Part shown: in pieces, positions 7,579 through 16,249 of the stretch
Numbering within the stretch: the first letter of the stretch is position 1
How the letters are laid out: each line of letters opens with the position of its first letter
NCBI GenBank assembly: GCA_022511295.1
Contig: JAFLRT010000006.1
Span: 1 to 46,369 of the forward strand
Length of the DNA: 46,369 nt
Reading direction: 5' to 3'
Source: Alistipes sp.
GTDB lineage: Bacteria; Bacteroidota; Bacteroidia; Bacteroidales; Rikenellaceae
The notes under the pieces: model-generated
What the model saw: the letters and a program-made list of their open reading frames with translations, nothing else
What the model was told of the DNA's origin: nothing
The model's database searches: none
Program-made: the position numbers and the translations under genes

Positions 7579-8931
7579 TCATAAAAAACGCTTTATGAAC
7601 GGGAACCACTTATAGGGTGCATAGCGGAACGGCAGGTCGCACCACACGGGTGTTGCAAGCACTCCTCTGCGGCGCGAGAAGGCCTCGAAGGAGTGGCGGC
7701 CGTGATAGCAGCCCATACCCGAGTTTCCGGTGCCGCCGAAAGGCATACGTTCGTTTACCACGTGCATTATGGTGTCGTTTATGCAGGCGCCGCCCGATGC
7801 CGTGCGGCGCACGACATCCATACCCCGACCCTCACGACCGAAATAATAGAGTGCCAGCGGACGTTCACGTCCCGAGATGAAGCGCACGGCATCCTCGTCG
7901 CTCTCGCAGGCGATGACGGGCAGCACCGGCCCGAAAATCTCCTCCTGCATCACCGGCGCATCCATATCCTCAACATCCAGAAGTGTCGGTTCTATGGTGA
8001 GCGTATCCCTGTCGCAGCCGCCTCCGCAGATGATGCTGCCCTGCGAGATGTAACCCGACACACGATCGAAGGCCCTGGCATTAACCATATGCACGAAATA
8101 CTCATTTCGGGTCGCATTCTCGCCGTAGAGACTCCTCACCTCACGCTTGAAGGCTTCGATGAAACGCTCCCTCACGGCGCTGTGCAGCAGCAGATAGTCT
8201 GGTGCTATGCAGGTCTGCCCCGCGTTGAGGCACTTGCCCCACGCTATGCGTCGTGCGGCAATATCCACGTCGGCGTCGGCTGTAACGATGCAGGGACTTT
8301 TGCCGCCAAGTTCCAGTATCACCGGTGTAAGATGCTCGGCGGCGGCACGCATAACGACACGTCCCAACTGCGGACTGCCGGTGAAGAAGATGATATCGAA
8401 GTTCTGCTCCAGGAGTGCCGTATTGACATTGCGGTCGCCCTCGACAAGAGCGATATACTCTCTGTCGAATGCCGCCCCGAACATCTGCGCAAGGGTGTGC
8501 GATACGTTGGGAGTATATGGCGAGGGCTTGAGGACGGCGGTGCATCCTGCCGATATGGCGCCTATAAGCGGACTGACAAGCAGTTGCACGGGATAGTTCC
8601 AGGGGGCGATGATAAGCGCCGTGCCGTGCGGCTGATGGACGGTGCGGCTGTGCGAAGGGAAGAGTTTGAGGGGTGTCCCCACGCACTTGGTGCGCGACCA
8701 CCAGCGGCACTTGCGCAGATGAAGGTCAATCTCGGTGTAGAGCAGCGAGAACTCGGTCAGGAATGCCTCGGCGTGCGACTTGTGCATATCCTTTGCGAGA
8801 GCCTCGCACAACGGCTGCTCCCACTCTTTGAGTGCCGTGCGCAGACGGCGCAGCATGGCGCGTCTGAACGATATGGGAAGCGTTGCTCCCGATGCAAAGA
8901 ATGCCCGTTGGTTGGAGACGAGATTTTTCAT
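7579..8931 (-). CDS. Aldehyde dehydrogenase, ALDH3-like
   Basis: A 450-residue NAD(P)-dependent aldehyde dehydrogenase. IIAPWNYPVQL and LKPSPYTPN form the cofactor-binding region, FFTGSPQLG is the nucleotide loop, LELGGKSP carries the general-base Glu, and GQTCIAPDY the catalytic Cys. The shorter N-terminus and the C-terminal PFGGTGNSGMGCYHG match class 3 / coniferyl-type enzymes acting on fatty or aromatic aldehydes. The start at 8931 (MKNLVSNQRAFF) is chosen over an in-frame ATG 27 bp upstream because family alignments begin near here. It lies 103 bp downstream of folD on the same strand. The natural substrate is unknown. Confidence 0.92.
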   Translation of the reverse strand: MKNLVSNQRAFFASGATLPISFRRAMLRRLRTALKEWEQPLCEALAKDMHKSHAEAFLTEFSLLYTEIDLHLRKCRWWSRTKCVGTPLKLFPSHSRTVHQPHGTALIIAPWNYPVQLLVSPLIGAISAGCTAVLKPSPYTPNVSHTLAQMFGAAFDREYIALVEGDRNVNTALLEQNFDIIFFTGSPQLGRVVMRAAAEHLTPVILELGGKSPCIVTADADVDIAARRIAWGKCLNAGQTCIAPDYLLLHSAVRERFIEAFKREVRSLYGENATRNEYFVHMVNARAFDRVSGYISQGSIICGGGCDRDTLTIEPTLLDVEDMDAPVMQEEIFGPVLPVIACESDEDAVRFISGRERPLALYYFGREGRGMDVVRRTASGGACINDTIMHVVNERMPFGGTGNSGMGCYHGRHSFEAFSRRRGVLATPVWCDLPFRYAPYKWFPFIKRFL

Positions 8932-9034
8932 AATATGCGGTTGATAAACGATAAGCAATTATTGGATTGTCGCTGCGGCTTGCGTTGCAAGCATCGCTGC
9001 CAATGGCTCGGGACAGACCGCAAACGGCTCCCTG

Positions 9035-9895
9035 TTACTTGCCCGCAACGTTATTCATTCTCTTAAGGTAACACTCAACGGTGTTCTCCATAAGCGAGCA
9101 TATTGTCATTGGTCCGACACCTCCCGGGACTGGCGTTATGACCGAGGCCTTTGCCGCTACGGCATCGAAATCCACATCGCCGCACAGATGCCCGTCGGGC
9201 GTGCGGTTTACGCCGACATCTATCACTACGGCACCGTCGCGCACCATATCGGCCTTTATAAGATGCGGCGACCCTGCCGCCACTACAAGTATCTCGGCCT
9301 CAGAGGTTATCGCACCCAAATCTTTGGTTCGGCTGTGAGCCGTAGTTACGGTTGCGTTGCGGTCGAGGAGCATCTTGGACATAGGCATACCGACAATATT
9401 GCTTCGTCCCACGACTACGGCGCGCTTACCCTCAATCTCCACTCCCGCCGCATCCAGCAGACGTATTATTCCGCGCGGGGTGCAGGGCGGCGTGCAAGGA
9501 CGTTTCTGCCACAGTGCCGCAACGTTGAGAGGGTGAAAGCCGTCCACATCCTTCTCGAGGGCTACCGACGATATCACCGCACAGGAGTCTATATGTTCCG
9601 GCAGAGGCAGTTGTACAAGTATTCCGTCCACATCATCATCGGCATTGAGACTCTGCACCAAATCGCACAGCTCCTGCTGCGATACCGTTGCAGGCAACTC
9701 TATTGTGGTGTTGCGTATGCCCGTCTCGGCCGAAGCGCGGGCCTTGGCCCTCACATAGGATTTGCTGCCCTCGTCATCACCGGCTATGATAACAGCCAGG
9801 TGGGGTGTGCGGCCATACTGCGCGGCGTATTGCGCCACACTTGAGGATAACATCTCCCGTGTCTGTTTTGCAAGTTCCTTGCCGCTGATTACCAT
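9035..9895 (-). CDS. folD: Bifunctional methylenetetrahydrofolate dehydrogenase / methenyl-THF cyclohydrolase
   Basis: A 286-residue cytoplasmic enzyme of one-carbon metabolism that oxidises 5,10-methylene-THF and hydrolyses the methenyl product to 10-formyl-THF. Tyr47 and Lys51 in SKSYVRAK form the catalytic YxxxK pair; DGILVQLPLP, VVVGRSNIVGMP (NADP-binding loop) and PVPGGVGPMT are the family signatures. Length is normal. A minus-strand TACCTTTG box (plus 9943-9950) lies about 50 bp upstream and may be its promoter. The aldehyde dehydrogenase follows in the same direction. Confidence 0.97.
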   Translation of the reverse strand: MVISGKELAKQTREMLSSSVAQYAAQYGRTPHLAVIIAGDDEGSKSYVRAKARASAETGIRNTTIELPATVSQQELCDLVQSLNADDDVDGILVQLPLPEHIDSCAVISSVALEKDVDGFHPLNVAALWQKRPCTPPCTPRGIIRLLDAAGVEIEGKRAVVVGRSNIVGMPMSKMLLDRNATVTTAHSRTKDLGAITSEAEILVVAAGSPHLIKADMVRDGAVVIDVGVNRTPDGHLCGDVDFDAVAAKASVITPVPGGVGPMTICSLMENTVECYLKRMNNVAGK

Positions 9896-10030
9896 CTCCC
9901 TTTACAGATTGCTTTGCAGGCGGATGCCCGCTGTTTCGATGCCAAAGGTATCTATTTTTTTTCAATTTTTCCGCTTCACGGGCTATTTTTTCAGTTCCGT
10001 TGCTTCAGACTGCAAAAAGTACCGGCTTTG

Positions 10031-10122
10031 TTGTGCGGTGCATGAAATTTTATCTATATTTGCAAAACGGTAGTCATCTATCGCTTTGTGTTAATATTCA
10101 AACATCCGTTTGTGTTTGATAT
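10031..10122 (+). promoter_or_regulatory. Promoter and leader hairpin of the lipoprotein gene
   Basis: TATATTTG (10055-10062) is a consensus -7 box, with TTG at 10031-10033 about 21 bp upstream. The predicted ~100-nt leader contains an inverted repeat, AATATTCAAACA (10093-10104) against TGTTTGATATT (10112-10122), which may form a hairpin or bind a regulator. Confidence 0.5.
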
Positions 10123-10168
10123 TCAGAACGTATAATGAAAATATTCAAATATCTAAATGTGTAATAAA

Positions 10169-11458
10169 ATGAAAATGAGAAATGTTTTTGCGGCAGTATT
10201 GTGTGCAACGCTGTCGCTCACACTTACAGTGGCATTCACATCTTGTGATGATGGCGAAGAGGTCGTTATCGGCGGCGATAACAATGGCGGTAACGGAGGT
10301 AACGGCGGCGGCAACACTCCCAATACACCGGGTCGCGAGTGGGTCGAGACCTTCTCGGGATACGAAGACGGTGCGCAGACAAACTATGCTTCCGAGACGG
10401 GTTTCACCAGCACGGCAACGGGTGTAACGTGGACTGTGGCTTACGGTACGATGTCGCAGGTTACGGACTATGCCAAATTCGATAATGAAAAGTGCTTCAC
10501 GATGGGTGGCAAGGCGGGCAGTGCCGATGACGGCGAATCGACAATCACCTCGTCGGTACTTCCGGGCGGTGTCAAGGAACTGACCTTCGGTTATGTAGCC
10601 AATGCCGGCAAGTCGATGGAGGTGCAGGTTCTGGTCGGCGGCAGCGTGGTATGGACCAGCGGTGTGCAGTCGCTCACCAACAATGCATCCGGAAGCGAGC
10701 CTGCAATGGTAACGTATAATGTTACGGGTGCAAACTCCAACGCGGTCATCAAGTTTATCAACCGCTCGAAGGCACGCCGCATCTCGATTGGCAACCTGAG
10801 TTGGAAATCGGTTTCGGGTGAAGACAACGAGTCCGGCAATGGCGGCGAAGGCGGCGACGGCGGTGAAGGCGGCGATATCGAGATAGGTGCAATCTCGACA
10901 CTGGAAGGCGATGTTACGGTCAGCGGCCTTGCGGAGTGCGTCGCACACGACTTTGATGACTACTTCTCGGATGCAAACGACTGGACTATCGAGATATACA
11001 ATGCAGACTATACCGAAGCGATTTATACGGACATCTTTACCTCGTCGCTTTCGGATGCCGCTCCGAAGAACGGCACCTATAATGTAGACCTCTCGTGGGA
11101 GGCGGGTACTGCAAGTATCGGTTTCCTCGATGATCAGTACTATCCATACGGTACGTGGTACTTTACATGGGAGAGCAGTGCTGACGACGCCGATATGGTG
11201 GATATGGCAAATGTATTTGACGGCAAATTCGTTATATCGGGTACGACAAGCAACGCTACCGTTGCATTCGAGTTGTACGATATCTACGAGAACAAGATTT
11301 CGGGTACATACCAGGGTGAGATACAGATTGTCAAGGGTGAATACTCATCGGTATCGGGCAATGCTCTGCGTGCTGCCAAGGCTCACGCGCGCAAGATGGC
11401 ACTGCGCACGTTCAATATGTTCAGCAGCGTAAAGACGACCTTCGTAAAGGTAAAATAA
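10169..11458 (+). CDS. Two-domain surface lipoprotein with Gly-rich linkers
   Basis: A 429-residue predicted lipoprotein (from the start at 10169). A signal peptide ends in the lipobox AFTSC, followed by an acidic DDGEE that fits the Bacteroidetes surface-export signal pattern. A Gly/Asn linker (GGNGGNGGG) leads to a beta-rich domain of ~150 residues with an aromatic/Gly pattern like jelly-roll carbohydrate-binding modules. A second linker (GNGGEGGDGGEGGD) precedes a ~160-residue beta-rich domain containing YYPYGTWYF. The C-terminus is basic. No enzyme motif is visible; adhesion or glycan binding is an inference. An alternative start lies at 10157. Confidence 0.75.
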   Translation: MKMRNVFAAVLCATLSLTLTVAFTSCDDGEEVVIGGDNNGGNGGNGGGNTPNTPGREWVETFSGYEDGAQTNYASETGFTSTATGVTWTVAYGTMSQVTDYAKFDNEKCFTMGGKAGSADDGESTITSSVLPGGVKELTFGYVANAGKSMEVQVLVGGSVVWTSGVQSLTNNASGSEPAMVTYNVTGANSNAVIKFINRSKARRISIGNLSWKSVSGEDNESGNGGEGGDGGEGGDIEIGAISTLEGDVTVSGLAECVAHDFDDYFSDANDWTIEIYNADYTEAIYTDIFTSSLSDAAPKNGTYNVDLSWEAGTASIGFLDDQYYPYGTWYFTWESSADDADMVDMANVFDGKFVISGTTSNATVAFELYDIYENKISGTYQGEIQIVKGEYSSVSGNALRAAKAHARKMALRTFNMFSSVKTTFVKVK

Positions 11459-11550
11459 CACGACAGCAAATGTTTTCGGTAAGCAGAGTGCAGATGTTGT
11501 ATAGTGAATAGGCAGCCGAAATCAACAGATTACTAAACTGACTGAATAAT

Positions 11551-12570
11551 ATGGATAACAGAAAAAAACTCGTTTTGGGCGTCGATATCGGCGGCACCAA
11601 CACTGCATTCGGTCTCGTGGATGAGACCGGCGATATCTTCGCGGAATCCGTAATACCTACACGCAAATATCTCACCTTTGACGACTACCCCGCTTTCGTC
11701 GAAGATTTATGCGAAGGAATGTCGCGACTAATCGACTCGCTCTCATTCGATTTCGACCTGCTCGGCATAGGTATAGGCGCTCCCAACGCCAACTTCCACA
11801 AGGGTACTATCGAGACACCCGCCAACCTGTGGAAGTTCCGTCCGGATGAACCTAATCCCGACGAGAGCCGCCGCGTATTCCACCTTGCAGCCGATATCGA
11901 GAAGCGTTTCCCGGGCAAACTTGTGCTGCTGACAAACGATGCCAACGCCGCGACCATAGGCGAACTGGTATACGGCAATGCCAAAGGCATGAAGGACTTT
12001 ATAATGGTTACCCTCGGCACGGGTCTGGGTTCGGGCTTTGTCGCCAACGGCGAACTGGTATACGGCGACGACGGTTTTGCCGGCGAGTTCGGGCATATCG
12101 TTGTCGAGAAGTACAACGGACGCAAGTGCGGTTGCGGACGCTCCGGATGCCTTGAGACATACGTCTCGGCAACGGGCATCAAGCGCACCGTATTCGAACT
12201 TATGGCCAAGATGACAGAGCCGAGCGAGTTGCGCGATATATCGTACAACGATTTCGAGGCGTCGATGGTATCGGCAGCGGCAGCCAAGGGCGACGCGCTG
12301 GCACTCGAGGCTTTCCGTGTTACCGGCGAGATGCTGGGACGCGCATTAGCCGATGCCGTAGCCATAACATCACCCAGGGCCATCTTCCTCTTCGGCGGTC
12401 TGGCCAAGGCCGGCAAACTCCTCTTCGACCCGACAAAGTGGTATATGGAGGAGAATATGCTGTCGATGTATAAGAACAAGGTAGAACTGCTTCCGAGCGG
12501 CATCGAGGGTAAGAATGCTGCCATACTCGGTTCGGCTGCCCTCATCTGGCAGAAAAACGGAGTTGCATAG
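11551..12570 (+). CDS. ROK family sugar kinase (glucokinase-like)
   Basis: A 339-residue cytoplasmic hexose kinase. The N-terminal VDIGGTNT is the ATP phosphate loop; Asp130 in NDANAA is the catalytic base; EFGH (His182) with CGCGRSGC (Cys193, Cys195, Cys200) forms the ROK zinc site; the ETYVSATG segment follows. Glucose is the most likely substrate, with other hexoses or N-acetyl sugars possible. It opens a six-gene run with gaps of 29, 30, 2, 13 and 17 bp up to 17305. The gene before it ends 92 bp upstream and no clear -7 box was found in that gap. Confidence 0.93.
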   Translation: MDNRKKLVLGVDIGGTNTAFGLVDETGDIFAESVIPTRKYLTFDDYPAFVEDLCEGMSRLIDSLSFDFDLLGIGIGAPNANFHKGTIETPANLWKFRPDEPNPDESRRVFHLAADIEKRFPGKLVLLTNDANAATIGELVYGNAKGMKDFIMVTLGTGLGSGFVANGELVYGDDGFAGEFGHIVVEKYNGRKCGCGRSGCLETYVSATGIKRTVFELMAKMTEPSELRDISYNDFEASMVSAAAAKGDALALEAFRVTGEMLGRALADAVAITSPRAIFLFGGLAKAGKLLFDPTKWYMEENMLSMYKNKVELLPSGIEGKNAAILGSAALIWQKNGVA

Positions 12571-12599
12571 CATCCGCCAATTATCAACCTTGCAAGAAG

Positions 12600-13577
12600 A
12601 TGAACAGGACCCTTGAAGATATACGCTCCTCATTCGAGACCTACCTCTCACTTATAGGTATGCCGGGCGAACCCGAGCAGTTATACGCTCCTTTCGCCTA
12701 CGCCATGTCGGGCGGAGGCAAACGTCTGCGGCCATCGTTGCTGCTGGCAACCTATGACCTCTATGCCGATGACCTTGCACCGGCATTGCCGGCAGCTGCG
12801 GCAGTCGAGATATTTCACAACTTCACGCTGCTCCACGACGATGTGATGGACAACGCAATGGTGCGGCGCGGCAGACCTTCGGTATATGCCAAATGGGGTC
12901 TTAACACGGCTCTGCTCTCGGGGGATGTGATGCTTATCGCTGCCTATATGTTGCTGCAACGCACACCGGTACATCATCTGATGCCGCGCCTGCTGGAGAT
13001 ATTCAATACTATGGCGGTGCAGGTATGCGAGGGACAGCAGTACGATATGGAGTTCGAGGGCAGGTCCAAAATCACCGTCGTGGAGTATATGCATATGATA
13101 GAGTTGAAGACCTCGGCACTGCTGTGCGGTGCCGTGCAACTCGGAGCCGTGCTTGGCGGCGCATCGGATGAGGATTTTCGCAAGTTGAGCCGCTTTGCAA
13201 CGGAGATAGGCCTTGCTTTTCAGTTGCAGGACGACCTGTTGGACTGCTACGGCGACGAGAATCTTCTCGGCAAGCGCATAGGAGGCGATATCCTCGAGGG
13301 CAAGAAGAGTTTTATGACCATTATGGCTATGAGCCTCGCCGACCGCGAGCAGCGCGAGGTACTGCGCTCGACACATCTCGACAAGTCGCTTACCGATGAG
13401 GAGAAGATATCCCGCGTAAAGGGTGTCTACGATGCTCTGGGAGTGCCGCGCATAGCCGAACAGCAGATATCGAGCCGTTTCGACCGTGCGCTCGCACTGC
13501 TCGGGACACTCAAGGGTGCAGGCTCGACACAGATGCTGGCATCGCTTGCATCGGGACTTATCGGACGCAGCAAATAG
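12600..13577 (+). CDS. Polyprenyl diphosphate synthase (trans-isoprenyl)
   Basis: A 325-residue enzyme that condenses isopentenyl diphosphate onto allylic diphosphates. The first Asp-rich motif is DDVMD (residues 80-84), followed by RRGRPS; the second is DDLLD (211-215) in FQLQDDLLDCYGD; GGGKRLRP is the diphosphate-binding loop near residue 40. These features identify the FPPS/GGPPS/long-chain family; chain length cannot be set reliably by eye. Menaquinone side-chain synthesis is a reasonable role given the mqn genes 6 kb downstream on the same strand, but supplying undecaprenyl precursors is also possible. Confidence 0.92.
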   Translation: MNRTLEDIRSSFETYLSLIGMPGEPEQLYAPFAYAMSGGGKRLRPSLLLATYDLYADDLAPALPAAAAVEIFHNFTLLHDDVMDNAMVRRGRPSVYAKWGLNTALLSGDVMLIAAYMLLQRTPVHHLMPRLLEIFNTMAVQVCEGQQYDMEFEGRSKITVVEYMHMIELKTSALLCGAVQLGAVLGGASDEDFRKLSRFATEIGLAFQLQDDLLDCYGDENLLGKRIGGDILEGKKSFMTIMAMSLADREQREVLRSTHLDKSLTDEEKISRVKGVYDALGVPRIAEQQISSRFDRALALLGTLKGAGSTQMLASLASGLIGRSK

Positions 13578-13607
13578 CGATGTAGAGGTATAAGGTACGA
13601 TTCGACA

Positions 13608-14876
13608 ATGCAGAGTGTGAATATAAGACGCAGCGATGTGGAGATAATGGCTCCGGCAGGCAGTTTCGATGCCCTGCGCGCCGCCATAGCCGCCGGAGCC
13701 GACTCGGTATACTTCGGTGCCGGAGCGCTCAATATGCGTTCGGCCTCGGCTGCCAACTTCACCACAGACGATATAGCCGAGATAGTATCCATAGCCCGCG
13801 AGGCGGGGGTAAAGGCATATCTCACGGTGAACACCGTTGTCTACGACGATGAGATGCAGACCATGCGCGATGTTATCCTCGCGGCCCGCGACGCGGGTAT
13901 AGATGCGGTTATAGCATCGGATATGGCAGCCATACTCTTTGCGCGCGAGGCGGGTGTCGAGGTACATATCTCGACACAGTGCAACATATCCAACGTCGAG
14001 GCGGTGCGTTTTTTCTCGCGCTATGCCGATGTGGCGGTGCTGGCACGCGAACTGACACTGCCGCAGGTCGAGAACATCTGCCGTACCATAGAGAGTGAAA
14101 ATATATGCGGTCCGCGAGGCGAGAAGATGCGTATAGAGATGTTCGCTCACGGAGCGCTCTGCATGTCCGTGTCGGGAAAGTGTTATTTGAGTCTTCACGA
14201 CTGCGGAATGTCGGCCAACAGGGGCGCATGCAGGCAGTTGTGCCGTCGCAAATACACCCTTACCGATATAGAGACCGGAGCGCAATTTGCGGCTGAAGGT
14301 GGTTACCTGCTCTCACCCAAGGATTTGTGTACGATAGATTTCCTCGACCGTTTTTTGGCGGCAGGGGTGCGCGTACTTAAGATTGAGGGTCGTGCGCGCG
14401 GTGCGGAGTATGTCAAACGCACGGTGGAGTGCTACGACGAGGCTCTGCGTGCCATAGAGCGCGGCGAATATACGCCAGAACTGACGGCAAGGCTCAGGGA
14501 GCGGCTCGCGACAGTCTTCAATCGCGGTTTCTGGGAGGGTTACTACGCCGGTGCGCCCGTCGTGGAACACAGCACACGCTACGGTTCGTCGGCCACGCGG
14601 CGCAAGGTATATGTAGGCAAGGTTACCAACTTCTTCAAGCGCATATCGGTAGCCGAGGTAACGGTCGAAGCCTCGACGCTCGACGCAGGCGACGAGATAT
14701 TCTTTACGGGTGCGACGACGGGTGTCGTCGAACAGCGCGCGGAGGAGTTGCATCTGAACAACGGAGTCGTGCAGCATGTACGTCAGGGAGATGTATGCTC
14801 GATAAAGACCTCCGTCGAGGTGCGCAGGGGCGACAGGCTCTACAAATTCGAGGATTCAAATTCAGACGGTGAGTGA
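13608..14876 (+). CDS. Peptidase U32 family protein (TrhP/RlhA-like RNA hydroxylation type)
   Basis: A 422-residue protein with an N-terminal TIM-barrel-like part (MAPAGSFDALRAA, ADSVYFGAG) and the U32 signature around residues 177-195 (EMFAHGALCMSVSGKCYLS). Cys185, Cys192, Cys208 and Cys212 are placed like the iron-sulfur cysteines of E. coli TrhP (YegQ) and RlhA (YdcP), which hydroxylate tRNA or 23S rRNA using prephenate. The old name collagenase-like protease reflects early reports only. The stop codon is 2 bp before the licD start, so translation is likely coupled. The exact RNA target is unknown. Confidence 0.9.
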   Translation: MQSVNIRRSDVEIMAPAGSFDALRAAIAAGADSVYFGAGALNMRSASAANFTTDDIAEIVSIAREAGVKAYLTVNTVVYDDEMQTMRDVILAARDAGIDAVIASDMAAILFAREAGVEVHISTQCNISNVEAVRFFSRYADVAVLARELTLPQVENICRTIESENICGPRGEKMRIEMFAHGALCMSVSGKCYLSLHDCGMSANRGACRQLCRRKYTLTDIETGAQFAAEGGYLLSPKDLCTIDFLDRFLAAGVRVLKIEGRARGAEYVKRTVECYDEALRAIERGEYTPELTARLRERLATVFNRGFWEGYYAGAPVVEHSTRYGSSATRRKVYVGKVTNFFKRISVAEVTVEASTLDAGDEIFFTGATTGVVEQRAEELHLNNGVVQHVRQGDVCSIKTSVEVRRGDRLYKFEDSNSDGE

Positions 14877-14878
14877 TT

Positions 14879-15772
14879 ATGGAGTATTCAGAGTCGTTTT
14901 TTGAAGGTGAGGAGCGTTGCGGGTACTTCGTCAAGCCGCAGATAAAAGAGTTGTGGGCTGTAGAGTTGGAGATGCTCAAACGTTTCTCGGAGGTGTGCGA
15001 CAAACATGGTCTGCGCTGGTGGGCTATGGGCGGCACGCTGCTCGGAGCAGTACGGCACAAGGGATTTATACCCTGGGATGATGATGTAGACCTTATTATG
15101 CCGCGCGAGGATTACAACCGTCTGTTAGAGATAGGGCCGCAGGAGTTCACTGCGCCATATTTCTTTCAGGTACCGGCAACCGAGGAGATTATGTTCCGCA
15201 CGCATATAAAACTTCGCGACGACCGCACGACGGGTGTTACGCACGAAGACCGCAACCGCGATATACATCGTGGTATCTTTATGGATATCTTCGTGTTGGA
15301 CGAGGTTCCAGAGAGTCTCTCGGCACGCAGACGCCACCGCCGCAGGACACACGCCTTGGCCAACAGAGGACGACACGACGCCTTTTGGCGCGAGAACAAA
15401 AACCCCTTCAAGCGGCTGCTGTACGGGCTGCAATCGCTGCGGATGATGGGAGGACGCACGCCTGCGGAGCGTTTCGAGATGTTCCAGCGCGAGTGTTCGC
15501 GCTATGCCGGCAGCGGCTCGGGCAAGGTGGCACACACATCGCTGACCTATCGCGAGGCTGTGGTATGGGACAGATGCGACTGGGACGAGTGGTGCGAGGT
15601 GCCGTTCGAAAACATCACGGTACGCATACCCAAAGGCTACGACAATATCCTCACACGCCATTACGGCGACTGGCGTGCGATACCCGAGTGCAAAGAGGGA
15701 GGCGCATCGCACGATGCGATAGAATTCGATGCCAAGACACCTTATACAGAGTATTTTAAGTCAAATTGCTAA
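14879..15772 (+). CDS. LicD family phosphotransferase
   Basis: A 297-residue predicted nucleotidyltransferase-fold enzyme. MGGTLLGAVRHKGFIPWDDD (residues 50-69) plus VDL carries the GG(T/S) motif and the Asp cluster (67-69, 71) that binds metal; HRGIFMDIFVLD is the second conserved LicD block. Characterised members (LicD, fukutin, FKRP) move phosphocholine, phosphoribitol or phosphoglycerol from a CDP-alcohol to a glycan. A cytidylyltransferase follows 13 bp downstream, which fits a donor-plus-transferase pair. The ATG at 14879 is chosen; a GTG at 14873 overlapping the U32 stop is possible. Acceptor and substituent are not readable. Confidence 0.9.
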   Translation: MEYSESFFEGEERCGYFVKPQIKELWAVELEMLKRFSEVCDKHGLRWWAMGGTLLGAVRHKGFIPWDDDVDLIMPREDYNRLLEIGPQEFTAPYFFQVPATEEIMFRTHIKLRDDRTTGVTHEDRNRDIHRGIFMDIFVLDEVPESLSARRRHRRRTHALANRGRHDAFWRENKNPFKRLLYGLQSLRMMGGRTPAERFEMFQRECSRYAGSGSGKVAHTSLTYREAVVWDRCDWDEWCEVPFENITVRIPKGYDNILTRHYGDWRAIPECKEGGASHDAIEFDAKTPYTEYFKSNC

Positions 15773-15785
15773 CTCATATTCATAT

Positions 15786-16232
15786 ATGGAGAACAAAAAG
15801 GGAAGTGATATGGTAATCGGCTACACGGCAGGTGTGTATGACCTGTTTCACATAGGTCATCTCAATCTGCTGAAGAATGCACGCGGGATGTGCGACAAAC
15901 TTGTGGTCGGCGTTACCACCGACGATCTTGTAACCTACAAGGGCAAACGCGCAATGATTCCCTTCGAGGACAGGATAGAGATTGTTCGCAGCATAAAGTA
16001 TGTCGATGCAGCCGTTCCGCAGGGCGATATGGACAAGTTGAGTATGTGCCGCAAGATAGGTGCAACGATTATGTTCGTGGGAGATGACTGGTACGGCACC
16101 GAGAAGTGGCGCGACTACGAGCGCTCTTTCAACGAGGCGGGCATACGCATCGTCTACTTCCCCTACACCAAGGGAGTATCATCCACGATAATCTCCGACA
16201 CGCTGCGCCGTGTGCGCGACAACGACCAGTAA
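15786..16232 (+). CDS. Cytidylyltransferase, glycerol-3-phosphate CT (TagD)-like
   Basis: A 148-residue nucleotidyltransferase. The HxGH motif is FHIGH (residues 21-25) in GVYDLFHIGHLNLL; the EDRIEIV segment and GDDWYGTEKW are close to the equivalent stretches of TagD; SSTIIS near residue 132 replaces the usual STTxI. Members activate glycerol-3-phosphate, phosphocholine or phosphoethanolamine to the CDP form. No choline or ethanolamine kinase is nearby, which favours a substrate already phosphorylated in the cell such as glycerol-3-phosphate (inference). The start at 15786 gives a 13-bp gap after licD. Confidence 0.88.
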   Translation: MENKKGSDMVIGYTAGVYDLFHIGHLNLLKNARGMCDKLVVGVTTDDLVTYKGKRAMIPFEDRIEIVRSIKYVDAAVPQGDMDKLSMCRKIGATIMFVGDDWYGTEKWRDYERSFNEAGIRIVYFPYTKGVSSTIISDTLRRVRDNDQ

Positions 16233-16249
16233 CACAAACAGACCCGAAG

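Noticed and set aside
12681..14285. A 534-codon minus-strand frame across the prenyl synthase and U32 genes
   Set aside because: Antisense shadow; composition is His/Arg/Tyr-rich with no family resemblance, while both plus-strand genes are complete.
14879..16232. A Haemophilus-type lic1 phosphocholine locus
   Set aside because: LicA-type kinase, LicB-type permease and the CAAT repeat tract are all missing; only the LicD and cytidylyltransferase parts match.
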